This document shows positions 22,201 to 30,089 of a DNA stretch of 64,000 bases, piece by piece; within the stretch, counting starts at the first letter, position 1; each line of letters starts with the position of its first letter. A program made the translations under genes and the position numbers. Source of the DNA: Heloderma charlesbogerti. Lineage: Eukaryota; Chordata; Lepidosauria; Squamata; Helodermatidae. The DNA lies in the NCBI GenBank assembly GCA_026122225.1, contig JANEZZ010003061.1:6007501-6071500 (forward strand), read 5' to 3'. The notes beneath the pieces are model-generated. The model ran no database searches. It was not told where the DNA came from and saw only the letters and a list, made by a program, of their open reading frames with translations.

Positions 22201-25200
22201 TTGAAACTCCTAATTAATTAGGAGAAATTAGGGCTGACGTGCTCCATTATAGTTTATGGATTAAGAAACGCCAACAACATTTGAGGAATGGATTAAGAAA
22301 TATCAATAATATTTGAGGACCTGCAAGATCTGTTTGAAGAGAAGGATGACTACACCAAGGCGAAAAAAAGGATCTCCGCCTACCCCCCCCCCACACACAC
22401 ACCTCCCTTGGCAAAGGCTCCGAGAAGCAAAAATACAGAGGAGTTACTTGCTCTGATAAAAACTTTGTCCTTGTAATTTGCGCAACAGGCTAAGAGGCTG
22501 GATACTATCCAAAATTCCATCAGTGCCCTGCAAGGGGCTGTGGATTTAATTAACACTTCCTGGCAAAAAATGGAGGTGAAAGTTAACGAGCTACAAGATC
22601 AGGTGGCAGGGAATGAAACTACGTCACAAGCTTTTTTCAACAATTTTTCTGTCAGAATTTCTCAACTGGAGGCATTAGCACGCAGGGCTAATGTACGTAT
22701 CATTGGTATTAAATATTTACATACTGATGTAAATCTGTCTACTTTTGTAGGTAAGTTCCTGTATGAGATACTCCCTGTGCCATCTGATTATTCATTTGAT
22801 ATTGAGCAGGCATTCCGTGTGTCAGATGCCAAAGGGACTGGTTATATGATTATAGTCCAATTTGCAAGAATCTCCACAAAAAATAACCTGCATTTGGCAA
22901 GATAGGCTGGAAACCTTTTTTGGAAACAAGATAAAAGTTATGCTATTTCCGGATTACATCAAAGAAGTTGCTGATAAAAGGCAATTTACCAAGGTGAAAA
23001 ATATGGCAAAACAAATTAACTTACAATATCACTTAAAGTATCCTGCTACATTTTGCATTTTTTCTGAAGGCCAGATGAAGAAGTTCCTAAATTGTAAAAT
23101 GGCAGAGGCATGGCTAAATGGAAAATTGCATGTGATTTCTGCTCCAGCACCATGAATCTACAAACATGTTTTGTTAACTGGCTAAATTTAGTCTGGAAGA
23201 TTCAGGTTAGGCCAGAGATGTTTTTTTGTTGTTTTTTTTCTTCTCTTATTTTTTCTCTTTTTCTCTTTTATTTAAATCCTTTCTTTTTAAAATGGATATG
23301 ATATACTGTACTTAAATTTACTGTCTGAGTATAACATGTACACTTATATTTTGTACTACATATATAAATATTAGTGATTGTTCTGAGGTTGATTTTAAGC
23401 TTTATTATTATATAACATTATAAAACTTATTAGTGATTTGTTATTATTATGTATCTTTTTAAATCCCCTTCCTTTTTATTATTATTACTATCATTACTGG
23501 TTAGTAAGATTTTTGGCTGCTTAAATTGTTAAGCTTTATTATATGTTAGCTGAAGGGCAATATATGGTTACTGGAAATGAATTGTAGGTCTGCTTCCTTG
23601 CTATAAGACTGATGATATGATATTGAAATGTTAGATTGATTATGCTGTATTGAAATGTAATATTGCCAATATTATAGGCATATTTTTTAAGCAGAATGGG
23701 ATGTGAAGTTTGTGTAAAAGAGTTTAAATTTAATTCTTTTAAATATTTTTTTATATTTTTTCATGTTCCCCCCCTTCCTTCTCCTTTCTCTCCCCGCCCA
23801 TTATTGCTGTGTCCTCCTAAGAATACTGTATTGTTGGGAAATTGTAGTTATTTATTAGGTTGTTGGTACTGTTTATTTCATTTATAAAGTTAAAGAATAG
23901 AATAAAAAGTATTTTTTTTAAAAAAAAGTGGAAGAATGAAACAACACCAAGTGAGCAAGTGGATCATGAGAATGATGGAGCTGGCAGAGATGGCAAAACT
24001 TACTATTATAATTAAAGAAGGATCAACAACTAAATTTATGTTAGATTGGAAACCTTTTATAGAATTTGTACAAGAAACAGAGAAAAATGATATCTATGTA
24101 TGTGGATTTTGAACTTTGAGATGGTTGGTTCTCTTTTTTGTTGTTGTTTTTAAAAATTAGGAGAGAAATGCGATAATGTCTGTGAATTCAATGTATGATA
24201 TACAACTAAGATAAGGAGAGAATAATAATAAGCATCTGTTGTGTAAGGGGAGCCAAAGGTAGATATCTCACAATCTTAAGAGATATTTTAGTGTATGTGT
24301 ATTGTGTGTTTATGTTGTGTGTGTGTATTTTTCTTTTAAAAAAATAAAATTATATTTTAAAAAATGCTGAAATGCACCAGGGCGTATTTGTAGCCGATGA
24401 AAAGATTTTTAATCTAACCAGTTAAGCAAGTAAACATTGCAACCCTATTTGTTACCCAAATATATAATTGTCAGCTTGACAGAACTCAAGTACATGGTTG
24501 TATCATCCAGTTCTGTTCTTATGCCAGCAAAGAACCAACTTGTAAATTGCAGAATTTGGTCTCAACAGCTGTTAGGCTTTTTGTTAAGAATATAACAAGA
24601 GCCATGCTGGATCAGACCAAGAGTCCATCCAGTCCAGTGTTCTGTTCACACAGTGGCCAACCAGCTGTCGACCAGAAAGCCACTAGCAGGACACGAGTGC
24701 AACAGCACCCTCCTGCCCATGTTCCCCAGCAACTGGTGTACATAGGCATACTGCCTCTGATACTGGAGGTAGCACATAGCCATCATGCCTATCATCATCA
24801 TAGCCAATGATAGCTGTCTCCAGGAATTTGTCTAACCCCCTTTTAAAGCCATCCAAGTTGGTGGCCATCACTATGTCTTGTGGCAGAGAATTCCACAGTT
24901 CATGTGCTGTGTGAAGACGTTCTTCCTTTTATCTGTTTGAATCTCCCACAAATCAGCTTCATAGGATAACCCTGGGTTCTAGTATTTTGAGGGAGAAAAA
25001 TGTCTCCCTATCCAGATTGTCCACACCGTGCATAATTTTGTACACCTCTGTCATGTCTCCCCTTGCCCTCCTTTTTTCCAAGCTAGACAATCCCAGCTGT
25101 TGCAACTTTCTCTCATAGGGAAGATGCTCCAGCCCATTGATCATTTTAGTTGCCCTTTTCTGCACTTTTTCCAGCTCTACAATACCCTTTTTTAAGTGCA

Positions 25201-28137
25201 GTGACCAGAACAGTACACAGTATTCCAAGTGTGGTTGCACCACAGATTTGTATAAGGGCAGTATGATGCTGGCAGTTTTATTCTCAATCCCTTTTCTAAT
25301 TATGCCTAACATGGAGCTTGGCTGTTTTTTTTGTTTTTGTTTTTTTACAGCAGCCGCACACTGGGTTGACATCTTCATCGAGCTGTCCACCATTCTTTGT
25401 CGTCCAAAGAATCCCAGCACCTTCCCCATCTCACCCCGCTCAAACAGCATACTTACACAAAGTGCTTTTCTCCAGTGTGCACAAGAAAATGGCGCTTAAG
25501 GTGGAAAACTCTAGTGAAGCTTTTACCACAGCCTTCATATTCACAAACAAAGGGTCGCTGATAATAAAAAAAGTAGATTTATTAAAATATTACTTGTTTT
25601 AGTCATCTCCTTACACGACGTGTTACTTTCCTGAAAGCACTCCTCTTGCACAGAGAATAGCATATTCAGTATTCTCAGACCCACAAGTCAATTTCCCCTT
25701 CTGCTCCCCTTCCTATCAACAATGAGCATCCCTTCTTTCCCCAAAAGTAATGTTTGGTGTTTCTCTCTCAGCCAAACCAATCTACTGTTTCTTTCATTAA
25801 AAACTCCAATTTTGATTACTACCTGTGACCAATTCTCCCCCTTAAGTGGTTAAGAACGCTGGACAATGCTCTCAACATTAAGCTCCATATCTAATTAAGT
25901 TGGAGCAGTTCAGTAATGGCTAGAAGAGATAGGTTTTAACACCACTCTACAAAACAGATGCCTGTGAAGCCTCCTGGTTTTGCCAAGAGATCCTCTCATT
26001 CATTTACAACAATCAAAAGAGATTCCTCTTTTTAGTCCAATTATGGACCTATGCATTTTAACCAATGGTGTGACAGGAAGATATTCAACGGATGAAGTGT
26101 TCCTGTCACAGTGATGCAATAAGGCAGAACTTCACAACTTAATAGCCAAGGGCTGCTTCTTTTTATAATGGGCACTAAGGACATAAGAAGAGCCATGCTG
26201 AATCAGATCAAAGGCGTATCTAGTCCACCTCTTTGTTCACACAACTATCCAGATGCTCATGGGAAGCCCACAAGTAGAATATAATGTCTAGTTTTCCAAC
26301 TGCACAGATTTTCCAACTGCATGGTCCCAGGGCATGGTCTGAAGGCACATGAGGCTGCCACCTTGCTGAAGCTAAGCAGGTTTGGGTCTGGTCAGTGCTT
26401 GGAAGGGAGACCACGTGGGAACCACATGTAGCCACCTTGAGTTCCACAATGGAAGAAAGGTGGGATATAAATGTAATAAATAAATAAGGTTTCTGGAGAA
26501 ACATTGAGAACGTAACAGGAGCCCTGCTGCATCAGGCCCAAGGTCTATTTAGTCTAGCCAGTTTTCCCAGAGTGGCCACCAAGATGTTTACAGGAAGCTC
26601 AGAAGCAGGATATAAGTGCAATAGCATCTTCCCACTCTGGTTCCCCAGCAACTGGCATATTCAGTTATGTGACTGGAAACTGTACAGCCCAGACAGACGA
26701 TTATTACTCATCTGCTGTTTGTGATCAGTAGGCCATTGACTCTCTGGGATCTGAGGTCTGTACTACCACAGCTATATTGTGCCTCCCTGTCTGAACATAA
26801 GAGCCCTGCTCAATCAGACCAAGGGTCCATCTAGTCCACACAGAGACCATCCAGATGTCCATTGGAAGCCCACAAGTAGAACATGAGTGTAATATGAACC
26901 TCCTGCTTTTGTTCCCCGGCAAGAGCTATACAGAAACACACTGCCTCCAATACTGGAGGTAATATATAGCCATCATGACTAGTACCCATTGATGGCCTTA
27001 TCCTTCATGAATTGGTCTAATCACCTTTTAAAGCCATCCATGTTGGTGGCCATCATTGCACCTCATGGTAGCAAATTCCATAGTTTTTAACTGTGCACTG
27101 TGTGAAGAAGTACTTCCGGGCTTCCCATCTGGTTGGCCACTCTGGGAGCACTCTGGCTGGGCTAAACAGACCTTGGGCTACATACACCTTGGTCCTTTTA
27201 TCTGTTCTGAATCTCTCACCGATCAGGCGAGGCAGTGCCCAGCATAAATGCAGAGTGTGCTAGCTGGGAAGGGCTAGTACTAACATTGTCCTTTCACTGC
27301 ATGCAAACTCCATTTATGCAGATGCCAGAGGGGAACAGCCCCAACCCTGGCACTCAGGATGAACTGGGAGCGTGCTGGGACAAAGGGAACAGTGCTGGCA
27401 CCACCCTTTCAACGCGGGTGCTTTCGCTATTTAATCTGGGCACCGATGAAAAGCAGGGAGGGCCGAGTCGGCAACTGCCCAATGGTGCTGCCGGCACAAA
27501 TATCCTGGCAGGCTGCATGTAGCCCGTGCACTGTGCGTTGTGCATCCCTACAATGGGTAGGGCTTGGCCTGGTGAATCTGTGCCTGCCCCACAGCTGCCC
27601 AGATTCCGCTCCTGCCCGGTTCCCAGCGTACCCCGTCTCTGCACAAGCACCGCGCGCCTCCGACGTCAGCCAATGAAGAGCTCATGAAGCTGATTGGCCA
27701 CCTCCCCCTCAACATACACAGCCACGCGCCAATAAGACGCGCCGCGCTCGCCTTGGCCCCACCCGTGCCCCCAAGGCTCTATCCCCGCCCACTTTCTCCT
27801 CACGCGCGACCGTTGCTTGGTCCTCCCGGCGGCACGTTGTGGCGGGCGATAGCCCCGCGGCCGCGCTCCCTCCTTCCCGCCAGGCGGGCCGCGGCCCCGC
27901 CCCTCGCCGGCTCACCGCTCCCGTGTGCCCGCAAAGGTGCGCGTCCAGCCTCCAGCCCTTGTTGAAGACGGCGTCGCAGTCCGGAAAAGAGCAAATGTAG
28001 GTCAGGGGTAGGGACAGAGGGCGAAGCCGGCGCGGGGCCCCTTCCCCGCCGGAGCCCGGCGCGCCGAGCTGGCGACGCTTCCGCCTCGGGGGCTCGGCCG
28101 CGGCCTCCTCCTCAGCGATAGCCTCCTCTCCGGCCAT
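10975..28137 (-). CDS. GTF3A: GTF3A, transcription factor IIIA (nine C2H2 zinc fingers, nine coding exons)
   Basis: Minus-strand join: 28137-27916, 25557-25457, 20523-20433, 19976-19888, 19153-19080, 18437-18354, 17078-16849, 16759-16700, 11133-10975; 1110 nt, 369 aa (human about 365). TFIIIA binds the internal control region of 5S rRNA genes to recruit TFIIIC/TFIIIB and RNA polymerase III, and also binds 5S RNA. Nine C2H2 fingers are visible: Cys pairs at about C49/C54, C79/C84, C109/C114, C139/C144, C169/C174, C196/C201, C225/C228, then fingers 8 and 9. The C-terminus has the conserved [14 protein letters not shown] block. The N-terminus is acidic then basic. The ATG has A at -3 and G at +4; human GTF3A is reported to use a non-AUG start, so N-terminal extension cannot be excluded. 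All phases agree and no stop interrupts the join. Introns 1, 2, 6 and 8 are swollen by retroelements. Confidence 0.96.
11278..11283 (+). other. MTIF3: Candidate MTIF3 poly(A) signal AATAAA
   Basis: This is the first canonical AATAAA I see on the plus strand after the MTIF3 stop, giving a 3' UTR of about 480 nt. It lies beyond GTF3A's last coding exon, so use of this site would produce an antisense overlap. Confidence 0.5.
11299..11456 (+). mobile_element. 5S rRNA-derived SINE with CR1 tail, in GTF3A intron 8
   Basis: About 80 bp match vertebrate 5S rRNA (CTCGTCTGATCTCG, AAGCTAAGCAGGGT, GGTTAGTACTTGGATGG, GACCGCCTGGGAAT), covering the A box, intermediate element and most of the C box of the 5S internal control region. 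From about 11388 on, the tail (GGACTCGATGGTCTTGTAGG, CCCCTTCCAACCCTATGATT) matches the 3' end of the CR1 at 12471-12545 read on the minus strand. It is not a 5S gene: the 5' quarter and the 3' end of 5S are missing. It begins about 15 bp after the candidate MTIF3 poly(A) signal. Confidence 0.85.
11735..11810. repeat. Compound microsatellite (AT)19(AC)14C10
   Basis: Three pure tracts in direct succession in GTF3A intron 8, producing spurious open frames. Confidence 0.95.
12479..12545 (-). repeat. CR1 3' end, source-type sequence for the SINE tail
   Basis: Read on the minus strand, this end (CTGCAGTGAGCAGGGGGTTG, GACTCGATGGCCTTGTAGGC, CTCTTCCAACCCTACTATTC) parallels the 3' halves of the SINEs at 11299 and 44697. 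Confidence 0.8.
12713..15268 (-). pseudogene. CR1 ORF2 remnant: AP endonuclease and reverse transcriptase, frameshifted and deleted
   Basis: 15268-14450 is AP endonuclease-like ([31 protein letters not shown]). A shift near 14450-14481 moves to 14481-13441, which continues into RT ([19 protein letters not shown], then [11 protein letters not shown]). An internal deletion near 13530 skips to [15 protein letters not shown]. Then 13480-12713 holds [11 protein letters not shown], the catalytic FADD box near 13325-13352 and the RT C-terminus. The RT block with the first catalytic Asp (DFSKAFD in relatives) is absent, judged from family knowledge, so the enzyme is dead. Confidence 0.88.
15115..16131 (-). 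CDS. CR1 ORF1 with cysteine knuckle, coiled coil and SGNH-esterase-like domain
   Basis: An uninterrupted 338-codon frame. The N-terminus has a zinc-knuckle-like cysteine cluster (CKMC followed by CNKC), then a Gln/Glu-rich coiled coil (about residues 35-95). The C-terminal half resembles the SGNH/GDSL esterase of CR1 ORF1: an EDSLLRG block in the nucleophile position, HVGTNDI in the middle, and DRLHLTKAG as the Asp-x-x-His block. It is expected to bind RNA and assist retrotransposition; the esterase role in CR1 is not settled. No stop interrupts it, unlike ORF2 beside it. Confidence 0.85.
   Translation of the reverse strand: MEGQDSPVVVTCKMCAMFVFLPENNMADTCNKCKLITLLEEKVRGLEQQVSTLQGIREHEEFLDKMVELQQQSEDQKLEEQQQAEAEVGKAEVRKNAVEDTPWKRVTDRRKRTRRHSAPVELLNRFQVLADETGGQPPEEESQGNLHESEQEAEGKSSRVIETQAYNKKRRVVVVEDSLLRGIETQVCHKELWICQVCCLPGGWIRDMTERLPALIKPTDRYPFLLIHVGTNDIAKRSYGEITSDFEALGRKLKNFGAQIVFSSILLVVRRGIEREQKILWVNDWLRRWCRRERFGFWDHGLYFLEDGLLARDRLHLTKAGKNVFGHSMKNFIRRALN
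16700..16759 (-). CDS. GTF3A: GTF3A coding exon 8 (20 codons)
   Basis: A short exon recognised by homology to the end of TFIIIA finger 9 ([14 protein letters not shown]). The acceptor TTTTTTACAG precedes 16759 and the donor GTAAGT starts at 16699. 60 nt, phase 0 at both ends. Confidence 0.93.
16849..17078 (-). CDS. GTF3A: GTF3A coding exon 7
   Basis: The acceptor TTCTCTAG precedes 17078; the donor GTAGGG at 16848 is weak beyond +4. Two bases plus 76 codons; finger 7 (VICKVC), finger 8 ([15 protein letters not shown]) and the first half of finger 9 ([13 protein letters not shown]). Confidence 0.94.
17967..18188 (-). mobile_element. BovB (RTE) 3' end, 5'-truncated, in GTF3A intron 6
   Basis: The minus-strand translation ([35 protein letters not shown]) is the C-terminus of BovB ORF2 and continues to the GTTCAGTCG terminal motif (plus-strand view). 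About 220 bp, truncated at the 5' end. Confidence 0.9.
18354..18437 (-). CDS. GTF3A: GTF3A coding exon 6
   Basis: The acceptor TTTAATAG precedes 18437 and the donor GTAAGTAA starts at 18353. 84 nt encoding finger 6 ([21 protein letters not shown]), with the Cys spacing of x4. Confidence 0.94.
19080..19153 (-). CDS. GTF3A: GTF3A coding exon 5
   Basis: 74 nt encoding finger 5 ([19 protein letters not shown]). The donor is GTAATTAC. The acceptor is TTTTGCCGTAG, preceded directly by a (TG)17 tract on this strand, so the polypyrimidine tract is very short. The length is not a multiple of three, so skipping would shift the frame. Confidence 0.94.
19165..19198. repeat. (CA)17 microsatellite next to GTF3A exon 5 acceptor
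   Basis: Read on the GTF3A strand it is (TG)17 followed by TTTTGCCGTAG and the exon at 19153. Confidence 0.97.
19888..19976 (-). CDS. GTF3A: GTF3A coding exon 4
   Basis: The acceptor TTCCAAACAG precedes 19976 and the donor GTAGGTGA starts at 19887. 29 codons plus two bases; finger 4 ([19 protein letters not shown]). Confidence 0.95.
20433..20523 (-). CDS. GTF3A: GTF3A coding exon 3
   Basis: The acceptor TATTTGTAG precedes 20523 and the donor GTAAGTGG starts at 20432. One base plus 30 codons; finger 3 ([10 protein letters not shown]), with H-x4-H spacing and the KHQQRTYV linker. Confidence 0.95.
20690..21240. other. GC-rich unassigned repeat-like block in GTF3A intron 2
   Basis: Markedly more GC- and CpG-rich than its flanks, with GTGGTTAGGGTAACTACAG and inverted pieces (CTAACCACC types). 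Probably an older DNA transposon derivative; I cannot name it. Confidence 0.4.
21372..21767 (+). pseudogene. L1 ORF2 C-terminal fragment
   Basis: 131 codons from the region after the reverse transcriptase, including a Cys-rich [16 protein letters not shown] segment. It stops at TAG where relatives have Trp; similarity continues in frame past it ([12 protein letters not shown]) up to the nested insertion near 21965. Confidence 0.8.
21965..23923 (+). mobile_element. ORF1-only L1 derivative (HAL1-like), nested in the outer L1
   Basis: A 1.96-kb insert interrupts the outer ORF2 and is flanked by exact 16-bp repeats AAAAGTGGAAGAATGA (21949-21964 and 23924-23939). It starts with a GC-rich 5' UTR-like block, carries an L1 ORF1 (22346-23155), then about 770 bp of AT-rich sequence ending AATAAAAAG, T-run, A-run. 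I see no endonuclease or reverse transcriptase in any frame. A complete insertion with ORF1 but no ORF2 is the organisation of mammalian HAL1 elements. An internally deleted L1 is the alternative. Confidence 0.78.
22346..23155 (+). pseudogene. L1 ORF1 (RNA-binding protein) remnant
   Basis: ATG at 22346 ([13 protein letters not shown]), then a frame change in a ten-C tract, one TAA at CAA in the coiled-coil part, then 22540-22905 with the RRM-like core ([11 protein letters not shown]) and a frameshift near 22900 into the C-terminal domain ([23 protein letters not shown]). Order and motifs fit the L1 ORF1p (Transposase_22) family. Three lesions make it non-functional. Confidence 0.82.
24588..25390 (-). 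mobile_element. CR1/L3-like LINE 3' part in GTF3A intron 2
   Basis: The minus-strand frame within 25450-24959 encodes a CR1-group RT C-terminus ([39 protein letters not shown]). The 3' UTR continues to about 24588 (plus-strand view GCCATGCTGGATCAGACCAA). Similarity starts roughly 65 bp from the exon 2 donor. Confidence 0.8.
25457..25557 (-). CDS. GTF3A: GTF3A coding exon 2
   Basis: The acceptor TTATTATCAG precedes 25557 and the donor GTAAGTATG starts at 25456. The exon has 33 codons plus two bases and encodes finger 2 ([14 protein letters not shown]) up to the HTGEK linker. Recognisable LINE sequence begins about 65 bp beyond the donor. Confidence 0.95.
26165..27245 (-). mobile_element. Cluster of CR1/L3-like LINE 3' ends in GTF3A intron 1
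   Basis: Several partial copies of the same 3' UTR type lie in a row, with starts near 26165, 26500 and 26785 (plus-strand motifs GAGCCATGCTGAATCAGATC, GCCCTGCTGCATCAGGCCCA, GCCCTGCTCAATCAGACCAA), separated by a 5S-like SINE at 26330. All point the same way. They are probably independent truncated insertions. Confidence 0.65.
26330..26492 (+). mobile_element. 5S-like SINE of a second type, AATAA-tailed
   Basis: The core GAAGCTAAGCAGGTTTGGG, TCAGTGCTTGGAAGGGAGACC resembles the 5S internal control region but is more diverged than the CR1-tailed family. The tail is different (GGAAGAAAGGTGGGATATAA then AATAAATAAATAA). It lies within GTF3A intron 1. Confidence 0.6.
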
Positions 28138-28390
28138 GCTGGGGCCGCAGACCACGTGATAACTATCGCCCCGCCTTCCTCGGGCCTCGAGGGCGCCACG
28201 CTTTTTGCTGATTTGTCCCTTCCCGCCCACCGTCGTGCCCTCGTCTTCCTCACCCCGTCATCCGCCCTTAAATACTATGGCTGGTGGGCGGCTAATGGCC
28301 TTAGGGCAAAGAGAGTTCGACGGAGTCTGCGCGAGAAGAGGAGCGGCAGTGGCGCGTGCGCGCTGAGTTTTACGCTGTGCGGCGGGGGAA
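27560..28390 (-). promoter_or_regulatory. GTF3A: CpG island over GTF3A promoter, exon 1 and start of intron 1
   Basis: A GC- and CpG-rich stretch around the GTF3A start. To the right of the ATG are CCGCCC-type boxes and, near 28351, a GCGCGTGCGC motif resembling an NRF1 site. To the left, within intron 1, are three CCAAT boxes in either orientation (27670-27674, 27693-27697, 27729-27733) and an ACGTCA at 27663. The exact start site is not resolved. Confidence 0.7.
27916..28137 (-). CDS. GTF3A: GTF3A coding exon 1
   Basis: 74 codons from ATG at 28137 to the donor GTGAGC starting at 27915. Encodes the acidic N-terminus, a basic RRKRR stretch and finger 1 (YICSFPDC to HLCGH). Ends in phase 0. 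Confidence 0.93.
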
Positions 28391-28537
28391 TGTCTCCTTA
28401 AAAACCTTCAGTCCTTTCTCTCATGGATTTTTTTTTTAAAAAAAAGTTTTTATGTAATTCTTAAGTTAACTATAATGCAATGATAATTGTAATGCATTCT
28501 TGATATGAGATCTGTGTTGCAAATATTCTATTTATCT

Positions 28538-28749
28538 CAGTGGAGGCGGGTGGCTCCGATTTTGGCGGGGCAGAGAATGTGCTCTGGGCTTCAGTCAGAA
28601 CCAGTCAGAACTCTAAAAAGAGCCGTCCAAGGCGCTGAACACTACCCCCCCAAAATAAGTGCAGCACGTTGTATAGCTCCGTTAGAGTTTTGACTGAAAC
28701 CTGGAAGGATGCACAGCCCCACCAAACTCAGAGCCACCAGCCTCCACGG
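28538..28749. mobile_element. hAT-like MITE, family A, copy 2
   Basis: Ends CAGTGGAGGCGGGTGGCTCC and GAGCCACCAGCCTCCACGG. Exact 8-bp flanks ATTTATCT (28530-28537 and 28750-28757). Confidence 0.85.
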
Positions 28750-29067
28750 ATTTATCTAATTTATTTTGGCTGCTGAGGATAGATACCCTGAAAGGCAGGA
28801 TAGAAATTTGATGATGATGACGGTGCTATGCCTCATTGGGCTTGAATAAGTATGAGGGGCCGTCAGAGATGATAACCCTGTACAATGTTGCTATATGTTT
28901 TTGAAATACTGTGTGCAATTTTTTTAAAATTCCAGAGTTGTGTTATTTTGTTGTTTTAACGTAAGTCAGTTTGGAAAACCTGTTATGAAAAGTGGAATAG
29001 AAATAATTTAAACAGTAATAATACTGGTAATAATTAAATCTGTTCTTATGTTCTAAGTAGTATGGAT

Positions 29068-29285
29068 GTTGGTTTATTTATTTACTCCCATTTTATCTCA
29101 CCCTTACTGTAAGTAGCTCATACTTGGTTATGTCCACCCTTCCCATTTTATCCTCACATTTTTTCCTTGTGAGGTAGATAAGGCTGGCAGAAACATGACT
29201 AGTATACGGTCTTAAGTGAGCTTTATGGCAGAAGGAGGATTTGAACCTGGGTCTCTCCAACTCGGCTACTACAGTATGAATAGAG
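29068..29285 (-). mobile_element. tRNA-derived SINE, diverged copy
   Basis: Minus-strand GGTTCAAATCCTCC (B-box-like), AAGGAAAAAATGTGAGGATA and an AATAAATAAA end parallel the copies at 1272 and 45777, but are more diverged. Confidence 0.55.
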
Positions 29286-29397
29286 CCTGCCTGTTTACTG
29301 GCATAGTTTTGTAACAGGTCTACTGAAACCTAATTATTATTACTAATTATTATTACTCATATTTTACATTTGTTGCTGTTAGGTTTTTAAGTGTTTA

Positions 29398-29623
29398 CAG
29401 TGAAGGCTGGTGGCTCCCATTTCAGTGAGGCTCCTATTTCAATCCATTCTGGGTTTCAGTCAGGACCAGCCAAAACTCTGAATGAACTATCAAAGGTGCT
29501 GAACCCCAACCCCCAAAATGGGTTCAGCACTTTGAATAGGTCCTTTAGAGTTCTGACAGGTTCTGACTGAAACCCAGAATGGATTCATAGCCTCACCAAA
29601 ACCTGAACCACCAGCCTTCACTG
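29398..29623. mobile_element. hAT-like MITE, family A, copy 3
   Basis: Ends CAGTGAAGGCTGGTGGCTCC and CCAGCCTTCACTG. Flanks AGTGTTTA and AGTGTTCG (six of eight match). The arms pair along most of the 226 bp. Confidence 0.8.
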
Positions 29624-29959
29624 AGTGTTCGTTGGATTATATGTTCTTTGTTACTGCTTTTAGAAATTGTACTTGTATTTTTATTGATTATATTATATGG
29701 GCTTATTATTATAGTGTTCCCTGCTCTGGGAACAACTAATACAAGAGTGGGATATAAACAAATTATTAGTGTTAGCTGGGGCACTGGTACCATCTCAGCA
29801 TAGGATGAGGTAAGCAGGAGTGGGGGTCTGTCTCTACACCATAGCCCCATAACACCTCCAGTTGCTTTTTGTATGCCACAAACTCTACCATTGTTGCAGG
29901 TTAGCAACCCAGTATTCCAGGCATGGGTAGACTGGTCCACTGATGATTATATAAATGAA

Positions 29960-30087
29960 GGGTGCAATCCTATGTGTTTTAGAAAGAAAAAAGTCTGACA
30001 ACTCCCAGCATTCCCCACCAGCCATGTTGGCTGAGGAAAGCTGGGAATTGAGGGACATTTTCTGTCTGAACTCGCATAGGATTGCAC
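29960..30087. mobile_element. Palindromic MITE, family B, copy 3
   Basis: GGGTGCAATCCTATGTG on the left, CGCATAGGATTGCAC on the right; the central arms carry CTCCCAGCATTCCCCACCAG and its partner. Confidence 0.7.
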
Positions 30088-30089
30088 TG

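Larger units (their letters stand above)
21302..24359 (+). mobile_element. L1 LINE 3' fragment (outer element) in GTF3A intron 2
   Basis: A 5'-truncated L1 with the ORF2 C-terminus: 21372-21767 encodes the squamate L1-type WEEW-like/[15 protein letters not shown] region, then a TGG-to-TAG stop, and the frame resumes after the nested insert ([15 protein letters not shown]) to an end near 24110. A 3' UTR and A-rich tail follow. The flanks repeat AAAAATGCTGAAACGC (21286-21301) against AAAAATGCTGAAATGC (24360-24375), a 16-bp target-site duplication with one mismatch. It is antisense to GTF3A. Confidence 0.88.

Noticed and set aside
27684..27965. 93-codon plus-strand frame at the GTF3A CpG island
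   Set aside because: Antisense to GTF3A exon 1; GC-driven and low complexity.
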